DNA of 64,000 bases, taken from assembly GCA_963840785.1 (NCBI GenBank), contig CAWJAF010000014.1, positions 118,759-182,758 on the forward strand, written 5' to 3'. Positions 1-9,753 of this stretch are shown here, piece after piece. Position 1 is the first letter of the stretch. The number at the start of each line of letters is the position of its first letter. Both the position numbers and the translations under genes were made by a program. The DNA comes from JALYOK01 sp963840785. GTDB lineage: Bacteria; Pseudomonadota; Gammaproteobacteria; Burkholderiales; JALYOK01. The notes under the pieces were generated by a model. That model ran no database searches, was not told where the DNA came from, and worked only from the letters and a program-made list of their open reading frames with translations.

Positions 1-99
1 GAATTTGCGCGCCGCCGCGTCGAGCGCGCGCACGCCCTCGGGCATGACTTCTTTACCGATGCCGTCACCGGCGATGACTGCGATGTTGTGTTTTGCCAT
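1..99 (-). CDS. Tartrate dehydrogenase / 3-isopropylmalate dehydrogenase family protein, N-terminus only
   Basis: Only the first 33 codons lie in the window; the gene runs off the left edge. The peptide opens MAKHNIAVIAGDGIGKEV, the NAD-binding GDGIGxEV opening of the isocitrate/isopropylmalate/tartrate dehydrogenase family, and continues PEGVRALDAAARKF, which resembles tartrate dehydrogenase/decarboxylase (TtuC) more than LeuB. A ribosome site GGAGAGG precedes the ATG by about 6 bases. The choice between TtuC and LeuB is uncertain because the substrate-specific part is missing. Confidence 0.75.
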   Translation of the reverse strand, partial: MAKHNIAVIAGDGIGKEVMPEGVRALDAAARKF

Positions 100-225
100 T
101 TAGTTTTCCTCTCCTTGCCAAGAGCCGCGTCCTAGCTTGGCTCATGGCGATGCATGCTTGGAACGCCGCGCTGGTGTTGGCTCGTGGCGTGGTTGGTTTT
201 TGAAATTTCTACTTACTTTTCTAAT

Positions 226-305
226 TGTCATTCCCGCGAAGGCGGGAATCCATTCGGCGCCGTTCAATCACACGCCTATGGATTCCCGCCTTCGCGGGAA
301 TGACA
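226..305. repeat. Perfect 28-bp inverted repeat of the ATTCCCGC family
   Basis: The arms 226-253 and 278-305 are exact reverse complements separated by 24 bases. Each arm is itself nearly palindromic (TTCCCGC-GAAG-GCGGGAA). Related but less perfect copies sit near 37196-37270 and 39534-39645, so this is a dispersed intergenic palindromic element. It lies between the convergent/upstream ends of the dehydrogenase and aroC and could also act as a transcription barrier. Confidence 0.85.
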
Positions 306-334
306 GTTAATTTTTGCTTCGTTTAATTTAAGAT

Positions 335-1500
335 TTAAGCCTCATCCGGCTCCGGATTTTCCACCGGATACATTTTCCGAATTTCGCTAACTTGATCAGG
401 TGGCACTGAAGCCGCAACCCGCGGCGTCTCGCACACCACATCGGCATTTTGCCCACGATGGCGCAACGCATGATCGATCAACACCAACGCCAACATCGCT
501 TCCGCAATCGGCGTCGCGCGAATGCCGACGCACGGATCGTGACGGCCATGGGTATTCACAATCACCGGCTCACCCTGCTTATTGATTGAGCGACGATCCA
601 AACGAATACTCGATGTCGGCTTAATCGCGATGTTGACGACGATGTTCTTGCCCCGTCGAAATTCCGCCTAAAATTCCGCCGGCGTTATTCGACAAAAATC
701 CTTGCGGCGTCATTTCATCGCTGTGGATCGTGCCCGGCTGCTCGACGCTCGCCGAATCCCGCGCCGATCTCGACACCTTTCACCGCGTTAATCGCCATCA
801 TCGCGTAAGCGATATCGGCGTCGAGCTTGTCGAATATCGGCTCGCCCCAACCGACCGGCACGCCGTCGGCAACGACGGTGATTTTCGCGCCGCAAGAATC
901 GCCGGATTTGCGTAGCTTATCCATGAAACTTTCAAGCTGCGGCACGATGTCCGGGTCCGGCGAAAAGAATGGATTATCGTGAACGACATTCCAATCTTTA
1001 AACGCAATTTTATTCGGCCCAAGTTGCGACATAAAGCCGCGCACTTGAATGCCGAAACGCTCGCGCAACCATTTTTTTGCGACTGCACCCGCCGCGACCA
1101 TGGGCGCCGTTAAGCGCGCCGATTGCCGTCCGCCGCCGCGATAATCACGGATGCCATATTTCTGCCAATAGGTGTAATCCGCATGGCCGGGGCGGAACGA
1201 TTCCATGATGTTGCCGTAATCTTTGCTGCGCTGATCTTCGTTGCGAATCAGTAGCGCGATCGGCGCGCCGGTGGTTTTGCCTTCGAATACGCCGGAGAGA
1301 ATTTCCACCGTATCGGATTCTTTTCGCTGGGTCACGTGGCGCGAGGTGCCGGGCTTGCGTCGATCTAGTTCCGGCTGAATGTCCGCTTCGGAAAGCGCCA
1401 TTCCCGGCGGGCAACCGTCGATCACGCAACCAATGGCGGGGCCGTGGCTTTCGCCAAAATTCGTCACGCAAAACAGCGTGCCTAGGGTGCTTCCGGACAT
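335..1500 (-). CDS. aroC: Chorismate synthase, reading frame broken by two 1-base indels
   Basis: Converts 5-enolpyruvylshikimate-3-phosphate to chorismate in aromatic amino acid synthesis. Seen: the family opening with FGESHGPAIGCVIDGCPPG, RRKPGTSRHVTQRKE, then RPGHADYTYWQKYGIRDYRGGGRQSAR, all diagnostic of AroC. The frame runs intact from 1500 to about 745, where one extra base breaks it after GAGF. The intended reading ASVEQPGTIHSDEMTPQ follows in the next frame, and a second extra base near 645 is needed before NIVVNIAIKPTSSIRLDRRS. It then runs intact to a stop at 335. The total length (~388 codons) is normal for AroC. Because AroC is normally indispensable, sequencing or assembly error is a likelier cause than a pseudogene. 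Confidence 0.9.
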
Positions 1501-1565
1501 AAATTTCTCGTCAATTCAAGCCGTAAAGTTTAACATAGGCGTCTACCTCAACTTCCGGTTCCCCC

Positions 1566-3854
1566 ATGCAAGATGAATTGAAACAAGCGGCGCTGGAATA
1601 CCATCGCTTGCCCACGCCCGGCAAATTGGAAGTCGCCCCGACCAAGCCGCTTAGCCAATCAACGCGACCTCGCGCTCGCCTATTCGCCCGGCGTTGCAGT
1701 CGCCTGCGAAGCCATCGTCGCCGATCCCAATGCGGCGCGGCTTTACACCGTGCGCGGCAATTTGGTTGCCGTGATCACCAACGGCACGGCGGTGTTGGGC
1801 CTCGGCGCGATCGGCCCGCTGGCGGCGAAGCCCGTGATGGAAGGCAAAGGCGTGTTGTTCAAAAAATTCGCCGGCATCGATGTGTTCGATTTGGAATTGA
1901 ACGAGCGCGACCCGGACAAACTCGTCGACATTATCGCCGCGCTGGAGCCGACTTTCGGCGGCATTAATTTGGAAGACATCAAAGCGCCGGAGTGTTTTTA
2001 CATCGAGCGCAAATTGCGCGAGCGTTTGAAAATCCCGGTGTTCCATGACGACCAACATGGCACCGCGATCATCGTCGGCGCGGCGGTGCGAAATGGCTTG
2101 CGCGTGGTCGGAAAAGATATTGCACAAGTGAAGCTCGTTGCCTCCGGCGCGGGCGCGGCGGCGCTCGCGTGCCTGGACATGCTGGTCGCCTGGGCATGAA
2201 AATGGAAAACATTTTCGTTACCGACATTGCCGGCGTGGTTTACAAAGGCCGCGTCGTGGAAATGGACGATAACAAAGCGCGGTACGCCAAGGACACTGAA
2301 GCGCGCGACATTGAGCGAAGTGATTGGCGGTGCAGATATTCTGTTGGGCCTCTCGGCGGCAGGCGTTGTAAAACCCGACATGGTCAAAGCCATGGCGGCG
2401 AATCCGATCATTTTGGCGTTGGCGAATCCGACGCCGGAAATCATGCCGGAGGAAGTCAAAGCCGTGCGTGGTGACGCGATTATCGCCACGGGCCGCTCGG
2501 ATTATCCGAACCAAGTGAACAACGTGTTGTGCTTCCCGTTCATCTTTCGCGGCGCGCTGGATGTCGGCGCGACGACGATTAACGAAGCCATGAAACTCGC
2601 CGCCGTACACGCCATCGCCGATCTCGCGAACGCCGAGCAATCGGACATCGTCGCGCAGGCCTACGGCGGCGAGAGCCTCTCGTTTCGGCGCGGAATATTT
2701 GATTCCGCGGCCATTCGATCCGCGTCTGATCACACGCATCGCGCCGGCCGTGGCGCAAGCCGCGATGGATAGCGGCGTCGCAACCAATCCGATCACCGAT
2801 TTCGCCGCCTATCGAGAAAAATTCAACACCTTCGTCTATCCTCTGGCATGGTAATGAAGCCGATTTTCGCCGCGGCGAAGCAGGCACCGCAAGCGCATCG
2901 TATTCTGCGAAGGCGAAGACGAGCGTGTGTTGCGCGCCGTGCAAGTAGTGTTGGAAGAAGGATTGGCCAAGACCGATCGTCATCGGCCGTCCGCAAGTAC
3001 TGGCGCGGCGCATCGAGCAATTCGGCCTGCGACTCAAGCCTGGCGCGGACTTTGAGGTGGTCAATCCGGAAAGCGACGAACGCTATCGCGATTATTGGAT
3101 GGCTTATCACAAACTCACGGAACGCAAAGGCGTGACGCCGCAATTCGCCAAAGTAGAAATGCGCCGCCGATTTACTTTGATCGGCTGCGATGATGATTCA
3201 CATGGGCGATGCCGACGGCATGATCTGCGGCACGTTTGGCAGCAATGAGCAGCATCTGCATTACATCGATCAAGTCATCGGCAAGCGCCTCGGCGCCAAC
3301 GTTTATGCGGCCATGAATGGTTTGATTCTGCACAACCGCCAAGTGTTCATTGTCGACACGCACGTGAATCTCGATCCCGATGCGGAAGAGATCGCCGAGA
3401 TCACCGTGATTGGCGGCGGATGAACTGCGGCGTTTTGGCATTGCACCGAAAGTCGCGCTCGTATCGCATTCGAATTTCGGCAGCTCAAATGGGCCCTCGG
3501 CATTGAAAATGCGCGCGGCGTTGGCGCTCATTCAAGCGCGCGCGCCGGAGCTGGAAGTCGAAGGCGAAATGCACGGCGATGCGGCGTTGGACGCGACGGT
3601 GCGCAAATCGCTGTTCCCCAACTCGCGACTTGACCGGCGAGGCAAATCTCTTGGTCATGCCGAATATGGACGCGGCGAATATTGCTTATAATTTGCTTAA
3701 AACAACGGCTGGCGGCGGCATTGCAATCGGGCCGATGTTGCTGGGTGCAGCGCGGGCAGTTCATATTCTGACGCCGTCGGCGACGGTTCGGCGAATCGTC
3801 AATATGACTGCCTTGGCTGTAGTTGATGCTCAATCGGATAGGCGATCGCGCTAA
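1566..3854 (+). CDS. maeB: NADP-dependent malic enzyme with C-terminal phosphotransacetylase-like domain, about ten frameshifts
   Basis: Oxidatively decarboxylates malate to pyruvate and NADPH. The reconstructed protein (~762 residues, normal for the MaeB type) has the malic N-terminal domain (YTVRGNLVAVITNGTAVLG, FDLELNERDPDKLVDI), the NAD-binding half (FHDDQHGTAI, KLVASGAGAAALACL) and a C-terminal phosphate acetyl/butyryl transferase-like domain (DADGMICGTFGSNEQHLHY, LVMPNMDAANIAYNLLK). Frame changes are needed near 1650, 2190, 2308, 2691, 2840, 2885, 2968, 3186, 3412 and 3629. Each is a single base and the conserved reading resumes directly afterwards. Such dense single-base indels with fully conserved residues between them point to poor consensus quality rather than old decay. 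The start ATG at 1566 opens MQDELKQAALEYHRLPTPGK, usual for MaeB. Confidence 0.88.
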
Positions 3855-4036
3855 AATTAGCTAAATTTTACCTTCACCCGTTGACTTGTCTGGTACTCGA
3901 AATGAATCAGTACAAAAGTCTGCGGACAAACGGCCCGCTTGTTATTGGATGGCCGAAATAATTTGTGCCTTATCAAGAAAGTTAGGTAAAATCTTAAGAA
4001 AGATTTTATAATTGTTGTTTCAAAAGGAATTTTTGA

Positions 4037-5663
4037 TTGACCATTCAGGTTTCAGTCAATAACTTGACGTTAGGAATGTTCGTGGCCGAGCTCGACCGGC
4101 CATGGTTGGATACGCCCTTCCTGCTGCAAGGCTTCATCCTCGATAACGAAGATGATTTAGCGCAAATTCGGCGTTTGTGTAAATTCGTGTTTGTTGAGCC
4201 CGCGAATTCCACGCCCGAAGCCGTCACAAAACTCTCTTTGCCCGCCGCCAAAAACGCAACGCCCGCAGCTGAAAAACGGCCACAAACCGCTGCACCGAGT
4301 GTCATCATTACCCGCGACGAAGTTGCAAAGAAAAAATCGTCGCTATTCAGTGGCCTCCGCGAAAAGCCAAAAGACACCGAAACGCCGCGCGACGTCGTCG
4401 CTGCACAAAAAAATACGCGCATAAACGAGCCCTCGGTGGTTTATTACAAGGATGCGCCGCGCCGTCCGAAACGCGCTATTTGGGAAAAATCTGATTCGCC
4501 CCCCCTCCGCCGACGACAACGTTTCGTCCGACTTGGCGAACGAAATCGGTAGTTTTAAGTCGCGGGAAAAAGTCCAAACCAAACGTCCGGGTTTGTTCAA
4601 GCAATTACTTTCAACATTGCGCGCTAAAGTGGATGACGAAGAGCAAAATGAAAGTCCCGCAACACAAAATTCCAGCTTCGAGATAAAGCCTCTGCTGCGC
4701 ATTGCAGAAAACAAAGTTGTTCTTGAAGCGGAATTAAAACAAGCGAAGGAAATCCATAGCCGCTCCCGAGACATGATTCGTGGTGTAGTCGACGATTTAC
4801 GGCGTGATCACAAAATCGATGTGGACAAGGTCAACGAAGTCGTCGATGCCATGGTCGACAGCGTGGGCAATAATCCTGACGCGTTGCTTTGGCTAACGAA
4901 ACTAAAAAGCCGCGACTCGTATGCCTACGATCACGGTATCGACGTCGCCATTTATCTCCTCGCGTTCGGCCGACACCTTGGCTACCCCAAGGATAAATTA
5001 CGGATTCTCGGCGTAAGTGGGCTGATGCAAGACATCGGTAAACTTCGTATCAAGGAAGAACTGCTCGGGAAATCAGGCAAGCTCACCGCCGCCGAATTCG
5101 AAGAAGTGAAGTTTCACGTCAATCACAGCGTCGACATTTTGCGTGAAACAATCGACATTCCCAAGGAGGTGCTGACGGTTGTCGCGCAACATCACGAACG
5201 ACTTGACGGCAGTGGTTATCCACGACAGTTAAAGGGCGATCAAATTTATTCGTTCGCCAGTATGGCGGGGATCGTCGATTCGTTTGAAGCGCTGGTAAGT
5301 CAACGCCCCTACGCTGAGGCGGTTTCTACCCACCAAGCACTGCAGCAACTCAATCGCTGGAAAGGCACCTCTTTCCACGAAGCGCTAACAGAACAATTTA
5401 TCCAGTGTATTGGTATCTTTCCCGTAGGAAGTTTGGTTGAACTCAATACCGGCGATGTCGCAGTCGTCATCGGGCAGAATAAGATTCGCCGCTTGAAACC
5501 CAAGGTGATGTTATTGCTTGATCCCAGCAAGCAGGCGTATCCCTATCCCGCGACGTTGGATCTCATTAACGATCCGCTGGCCGATGACAAAACAGCCTAT
5601 CAAATTAAGCGAGATCTGCCGACCGGCGCTCACGGAATCGATCCGCAGGAATTCTATTTGTAG
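4037..5663 (+). CDS. HD-GYP domain protein with N-terminal DUF3391-like domain, one frameshift at a C-run
   Basis: HD-GYP proteins are cyclic-di-GMP phosphodiesterases. A TTG start at 4037 is supported by AAGGAA 8 bases upstream. The N-terminal ~60 residues (VSVNNLTLGMFVAELDRPWL, FLLQGFILDNEDDLAQI) match the DUF3391 domain that often precedes HD-GYP. A long low-complexity linker follows. The frame breaks at the seven-C run near 4498-4505 and resumes as PSADDNVSSDL. The HD-GYP domain carries HHERLDGSGYP intact. The usual HD dyad before IGK is QD instead (LMQDIGK; the codon at 5028-5030 is CAA), so one metal-ligand histidine appears to be missing. It may be a degenerate c-di-GMP receptor rather than an enzyme. 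Confidence 0.85.
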
Positions 5664-5805
5664 TTGTGGTTCGGCCCCGATGGATTGGTCACATAGAAAA
5701 TTGACCACGCCGCCGCCCAGGCATATAGTATTTCTAAGGCTGAAGGGTGCACATCGTTTTCTACGCACTCCTGTCATTCCGTTCCCAAACGTTTGGAGAG
5801 AAAAG

Positions 5806-6783
5806 ATGTCAAAACAGATATTGCAATGCGCCGCGATGGCGGGGGTTTTGCTGGGGAGTGCTACGACCGTCTGGTCGGCGGACGAGGCAGGCGCCCAGGT
5901 CGAAAAATGCAGTAAGAGTTATGGCGCGCTGGCGGTGTCTGAACCGCAACACGGCTGGGGACATATTCGTAGCTATGGCCTGGGTTCGCCGGCCGCCTTA
6001 CTACGAATGATGATTCAACAATCTGGCTGTTTTGACGTCGTTGAGCGCGGTGTGGCAATGCAAAATTTGCAGCAAGAGCGCGCGCTTGCCGAATCCGGCG
6101 AAATGCGACAGGAATCGAATATCGGCAAGGGCCAAATGCAAGCGGCGGATTTTGTCATGACGCCGGATGTGCAAATCGCTTCGTCCAATAGCGGTGGTGT
6201 CGGTGGTGCCGTCGGTGGATTGCTACGTCGCCTTGGTGCGCCGGTCGGCGTGGGTGCGCTGGCGGGCGGGCTGAAATTCAAAGAAGCGGCGACCAGTATC
6301 CTCGTCGCCGACGTCCGTTCTAGCATTCAAGTGGCGGCAGCCGAAGGCAAAGCGACCAAAACCGATTTCGCGATCAGCGGTTGGGGCTTCGACGGCGGCG
6401 CGGTGGGATCATTGGGTGGTTATACCAATACCCCGGAAGGGAAAGTGATTGCCGCAAGCTTTCTGGATAACTACAACAAAATCGTTCTCGCAATTCGCGA
6501 TCAGCCGCAATTGATCAAACCGAAAAGTGCAGCGGGGGACGCAAATGCGGCGGGCTCCACTAAGGCCGAAGCACCACAGCAGGCCGGCCAAATGCTCGTG
6601 GCCAAAATCGCGAACGTAAAAGTATTCGCCGAACCATCCAAGGATAGTAATGTGGTTGGGACGTTGAAAAAAACCGATGAACTCGTTGCAACCGGAGAAG
6701 CAAAAAACGGTTTTGTCCATATCGATACCGCGGATTTCAGCGGCTGGGTGCAGCGGACGTTGCTATCGCCCACCGGGCGTTAG
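5806..6783 (+). CDS. CsgG-family secreted protein with C-terminal SH3-like domain
   Basis: 325 residues. The start ATG at 5806 follows GGAGAG by 5 bases and opens a signal peptide (MSKQILQCAAMAGVLLGSATTVWSA). Residues ~30-240 match the CsgG/curli-assembly fold family: LLRMMIQQSGCFDVVERGVAMQNLQQER, then GQMQAADFVMTPDV and KFKEAATSILVADVRSS. Such proteins are periplasmic or outer-membrane lipoprotein relatives. This one lacks an obvious lipobox, so it is probably soluble and periplasmic. About residues 265-322 (AKIANVKVFAEPSKDSNVVGTL to FSGWVQRTLL) look like a bacterial SH3 domain. No curli genes lie nearby, so the curli role is not supported and the function is unknown. Confidence 0.75.
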   Translation: MSKQILQCAAMAGVLLGSATTVWSADEAGAQVEKCSKSYGALAVSEPQHGWGHIRSYGLGSPAALLRMMIQQSGCFDVVERGVAMQNLQQERALAESGEMRQESNIGKGQMQAADFVMTPDVQIASSNSGGVGGAVGGLLRRLGAPVGVGALAGGLKFKEAATSILVADVRSSIQVAAAEGKATKTDFAISGWGFDGGAVGSLGGYTNTPEGKVIAASFLDNYNKIVLAIRDQPQLIKPKSAAGDANAAGSTKAEAPQQAGQMLVAKIANVKVFAEPSKDSNVVGTLKKTDELVATGEAKNGFVHIDTADFSGWVQRTLLSPTGR

Positions 6784-6853
6784 ATCTATTCGACGTGTCC
6801 TTCGCGCGACGGCGAGAAACCTCACTCCCCCCAGATCGGCTTCGGTATTCATT

Positions 6854-7384
6854 CTACAGGCATGGCGTGCCAGGAGGCACGCCAGACGTGGCTCCTGGCA
6901 AAGGCTCTTCGCGTTGCCAATGCCCCGATTTACCGCCAAGCTTTTCGATCAGCTGCACGCCCTCTATGCGCATACCGCGATCGACGGCTTTACACATGTC
7001 ATAAATCGTCAACAACGCGATTTGTACCGCCGTTAGCGCTTCCATTTCGACCCCGGTACGACCAACGGTTTCTGTGGTCGCTTCGCAATTCACCGCGAAA
7101 TTTTTTTCGTCCAGCGTAAATTCCACCGCGACACGCGTCAGCGGAATCGGGTGACATAACGGAATAAGTTCCCAAGTGCGTTTCGCACCTTGAATGGCGG
7201 CGATGCGCGCGATCCCGAGCACGTCTCCTTTTTTCGCGGTGCCGTCCTTCACCATCGCGAAAGTCCCTGCCTGCATGAAAATACTGCCGACGGCGCGCGC
7301 GACGCGATGGGTCTCCGCTTTGGCGGCGACGTCAACCATGTGGGCTTGGCCCCGTTCATCGAAGTGGGTTAATGGATTTGCCAT
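6854..7384 (-). CDS. moaC: Cyclic pyranopterin monophosphate synthase MoaC
   Basis: Second step of molybdenum cofactor synthesis, converting 3',8-cyclo-7,8-dihydro-GTP to cyclic pyranopterin monophosphate. The 176-residue product shows the family hallmarks LTHFDERGQAHMVDV, KGDVLGIARIAAIQGAKRT, the catalytic region LIPLCHPIPLTRV and GRTGVEMEALTAVQIALLTIYDMCKAVDRGM. MoaC normally ends shortly after KSGHW. Here about 18 more residues follow, encoded largely by repeat family B, so the tail is probably an accidental extension. Mo-enzymes that could use the cofactor in this window are iorAB (molybdopterin cytosine dinucleotide type). The gene stands alone, convergent with the CsgG-like gene. Confidence 0.95.
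   Translation of the reverse strand: MANPLTHFDERGQAHMVDVAAKAETHRVARAVGSIFMQAGTFAMVKDGTAKKGDVLGIARIAAIQGAKRTWELIPLCHPIPLTRVAVEFTLDEKNFAVNCEATTETVGRTGVEMEALTAVQIALLTIYDMCKAVDRGMRIEGVQLIEKLGGKSGHWQREEPLPGATSGVPPGTPCL
6857..6900. repeat. Repeat family B copy with two mutually exclusive hairpins, inside the 3' end of moaC
   Basis: GGCGTGCC (6864-6871) and GGCACGCC (6876-6883) form a perfect 8-bp stem with an AGGA loop. GCCAGGAG and CTCCTGGC (6892-6899) can pair instead, so the two hairpins compete. The GCGCC-AGGA-GGCGC core recurs at 15738 and 22028. In this copy it supplies the last ~14 codons of moaC, after the normal family end. Confidence 0.7.
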
Positions 7385-7428
7385 TGCAAACTAAGGAACT
7401 AGAAGGGTAAAGGCGGTATCATAGCACT

Positions 7429-8877
7429 ATGAAATTCATCGCTATATTCACTGCTTTTTGCTTAGTAGCACAGTCGGCGCTCGCCGCGACTGACTTGCCC
7501 GACCTCGGCGACAGCGCGCAAAGTGTATTCACGCCGCAGCAAGAAAAGGCTCTCGGCGCCAGCATCATGGCCGAGATTCGCGCATACAAAGATTATGACG
7601 ACGACCCCGAAGTTGTCGACTATTTGAATTCCCTCGGCAATCGCTTAGTCGCAAACAGCAACGACCGTGGCCGCGCGTTTGAGTTTTTTTTGATGCGCGA
7701 CAACACGCTGAACGCCTTTGCCCTGCCCGGCGCATTCGTCGGTGTCCATAGCGGGCTGATACTCGCGGCGGAAAGTGAAGCGGAACTTGCCTCGGTTCTC
7801 GCGCACGAGATTGGTCACGTTACACAGCGCCACATCGCACGGCAAATCGCGGGGCAAGAGCGATCCGGCTGGGCCACGCTCGCGGCATTAGCGCTTGCCA
7901 TTTTGGTGGCCAGGTCTAACGCGCAGGCGGCGCAGGCGGCAGTCGCGGGCGCCCAGGCGGCAGCGATTCAATCGAAACTGAACTACACGCGGGAATATGA
8001 ACGCGAAGCGGATCGCACCGGCGTTGAACTGCTAAGCAAAAGTGGCTTCGATTCGCGCGGTGCCGTGTCGTTTTTTGAGCGGCTACAGCGCGCCAATCGT
8101 ATTTACGATACCAATGCACCGCAATATCTGTTAACCCATCCGCTCACCAGCGATCGCATCGCGGATATTCAAAATCGCGTCGATCAACTGCCGACAAAAA
8201 AGTCGGTCGATAGCCTAGATTTCCAGCTGGTCCGCGCCAAGCTTCGCGCCCTCTTTCATCCAGCCAAAGATGCGTTGCGCTATTTTGAAGGGTTGCGTTT
8301 AGAAACACTGCGCGACACCGGCGATGCAGCTGTTGTCGCGAACTATGGTTTGGCAACGGTATTGCGTCGTATGAACGACTTTGCGGGTGCGGAAAAAGCA
8401 CTTACGCCAGCCCGTAAGAAAACATCAAATGCGATGACTGAAAATCTCGCGGCAAGAATCAAGCGCGACCTAAAAGACCCAACGTCGGCAATCGGGATTT
8501 ACCAAGCGGGGCTGAAGCGTTTTGGTGACAGCCGCGCGTTAATCTACGGCTATGCCGAATCTTTAATTGAAACAAACGAAAGCAAGCAAGCCCTGGCATT
8601 TATTGCAGATCGATTGCTTATCACGAGCAGCGATGCAGATCTCTACGATCTGCAAGGTAAGGCCTACGCCGCGCAAGGAAAACAATTGCTCCAGCATCAA
8701 TCGCTAGGTGAAGCTTATGTCCGGATTGGCAATATCTCCGCCGCTGTCGATCAGATGGAAATTGCCGTGCGCAGCGGCGATGGCGATTATTATCAGCAAT
8801 CGAGTGTCGAGGCGAGATTGAAAGAATTGCGCGCGCAACTTGCGGCCGAAAAATCGATCAAGCAGAAAGCAAATTAG
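7429..8877 (+). CDS. bepA: Periplasmic M48 metalloprotease with TPR region (BepA/YfgC type)
   Basis: 482 residues with a signal peptide ending near ALAA (residues 1-19). The zinc protease motif HEIGH falls at residues ~126-130 (LASVLAHEIGHVTQRH), with the downstream EYEREADRTGVELL ligand motif of family M48. The C-terminal half is helical and TPR-like (NYGLATVLRRMNDFAGAEKAL, YAESLIETNESKQALAF). In E. coli BepA degrades or assists assembly of outer-membrane proteins such as LptD; that role here is by family. It ends 5 bases before soxX, so it may be co-transcribed with the sox genes and help assemble their periplasmic products, but that is an inference. Confidence 0.9.
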   Translation: MKFIAIFTAFCLVAQSALAATDLPDLGDSAQSVFTPQQEKALGASIMAEIRAYKDYDDDPEVVDYLNSLGNRLVANSNDRGRAFEFFLMRDNTLNAFALPGAFVGVHSGLILAAESEAELASVLAHEIGHVTQRHIARQIAGQERSGWATLAALALAILVARSNAQAAQAAVAGAQAAAIQSKLNYTREYEREADRTGVELLSKSGFDSRGAVSFFERLQRANRIYDTNAPQYLLTHPLTSDRIADIQNRVDQLPTKKSVDSLDFQLVRAKLRALFHPAKDALRYFEGLRLETLRDTGDAAVVANYGLATVLRRMNDFAGAEKALTPARKKTSNAMTENLAARIKRDLKDPTSAIGIYQAGLKRFGDSRALIYGYAESLIETNESKQALAFIADRLLITSSDADLYDLQGKAYAAQGKQLLQHQSLGEAYVRIGNISAAVDQMEIAVRSGDGDYYQQSSVEARLKELRAQLAAEKSIKQKAN

Positions 8878-8882
8878 CTTTT

Positions 8883-9248
8883 ATGTCCCCTAAATTAATT
8901 GCGGTCGGTCTCGGGTTCGCCGTCATGGTTGGATTCCTTTCTTTCAAGATCGCCAGCGCCGAAGAAAAAAAAGCGATGACGGGCCAAGCACTCGCGTTCA
9001 GCACTGCCAAAGGTAATTGCCTCGCCTGCCATCAAATGCCGGGCGATCCCGCGGCCATTACCGCCGCGAATATCGGTCCACCCTTGATCGGCATGAAGGA
9101 TCGCTTTCCCGATCGCGCACGCTTGCGCGCTCAAATTTGGGATGCGACCGCCTTCAACAAGGATACCGTCATGCCGCCCTTCGGTAAGCACAAAGTTCTC
9201 AGCGAAGACGAACTTGATAAAATAGTGGATTACGTCGCCGATTTATAA
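8883..9248 (+). CDS. soxX: Sulfur oxidation c-type cytochrome SoxX
   Basis: 121 residues with an N-terminal signal segment (residues 1-26, ending ASA), one haem site CLACH in GNCLACHQMPGDP, and the SoxX-typical GPPLIGMKDRFPDRARL and MPPFGKHKVLSEDELDKIVDYVADL ending. SoxX pairs with SoxA to form the cytochrome that conjugates thiosulfate to the SoxY cysteine in the periplasm. It starts 5 bases after bepA with no clear ribosome site, suggesting translational coupling, and leads soxXYZAB. Confidence 0.95.
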   Translation: MSPKLIAVGLGFAVMVGFLSFKIASAEEKKAMTGQALAFSTAKGNCLACHQMPGDPAAITAANIGPPLIGMKDRFPDRARLRAQIWDATAFNKDTVMPPFGKHKVLSEDELDKIVDYVADL

Positions 9249-9264
9249 GGAAAATCTAAGCCCA

Positions 9265-9723
9265 ATGAATAATTTTCGCAGATTGTTTTTAAGTCAATGT
9301 ACCGTGCTCGGAACGGCGTTTGTGGCGGGCGTTGTTAGGCCTTTGCAGGCGCTAGCGGCAGAATGGAACAAGATCGCATTCGATGCGAAAACGCTCCCCG
9401 AGGCACTGAAGGGCGCTGGCGTACAAAACGCAATCGATAGTAAAGATATCGTCATCAAAGCGCCGGACATCGCCGAAAATAGTGCCGTGGTACCGGTCGA
9501 AGTGAATTGCAAAATTCCAGGCGCGCAAATGATTTATCTGTTTGCCGATAAAAATCCACAGCCGTTGATTGCGCAATTTGCATTAGCCGAAGGTGTCGAG
9601 CCGTATATCTCGACGCGAATAAAAATGGGCGATACGGGAAACATTCGCGTGATCGTTCAAGCCGGCGGTAAAAATTACACGGCTTCTAAGGAAATTAAGG
9701 TCACCATCGGCGGCTGCGGCTAA
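9265..9723 (+). CDS. soxY: Sulfur carrier SoxY
   Basis: 152 residues. The N-terminal signal (FRRLFLSQCTVLGTAF) is a Tat-like segment without a clean twin-arginine core; SoxYZ is usually exported by Tat. The protein ends in VTIGGCG, the swinging-arm Cys that carries the thiosulfate-derived sulfur. The body (VVPVEVNCKIPGAQMIYLFADKNPQPLIAQFAL) matches SoxY. Its partner soxZ follows 30 bases downstream. A second, diverged SoxY is at 28588-29046. Confidence 0.95.
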   Translation: MNNFRRLFLSQCTVLGTAFVAGVVRPLQALAAEWNKIAFDAKTLPEALKGAGVQNAIDSKDIVIKAPDIAENSAVVPVEVNCKIPGAQMIYLFADKNPQPLIAQFALAEGVEPYISTRIKMGDTGNIRVIVQAGGKNYTASKEIKVTIGGCG

Positions 9724-9753
9724 TGCGCGCGATACATTTGGAGAATTTAAAAA

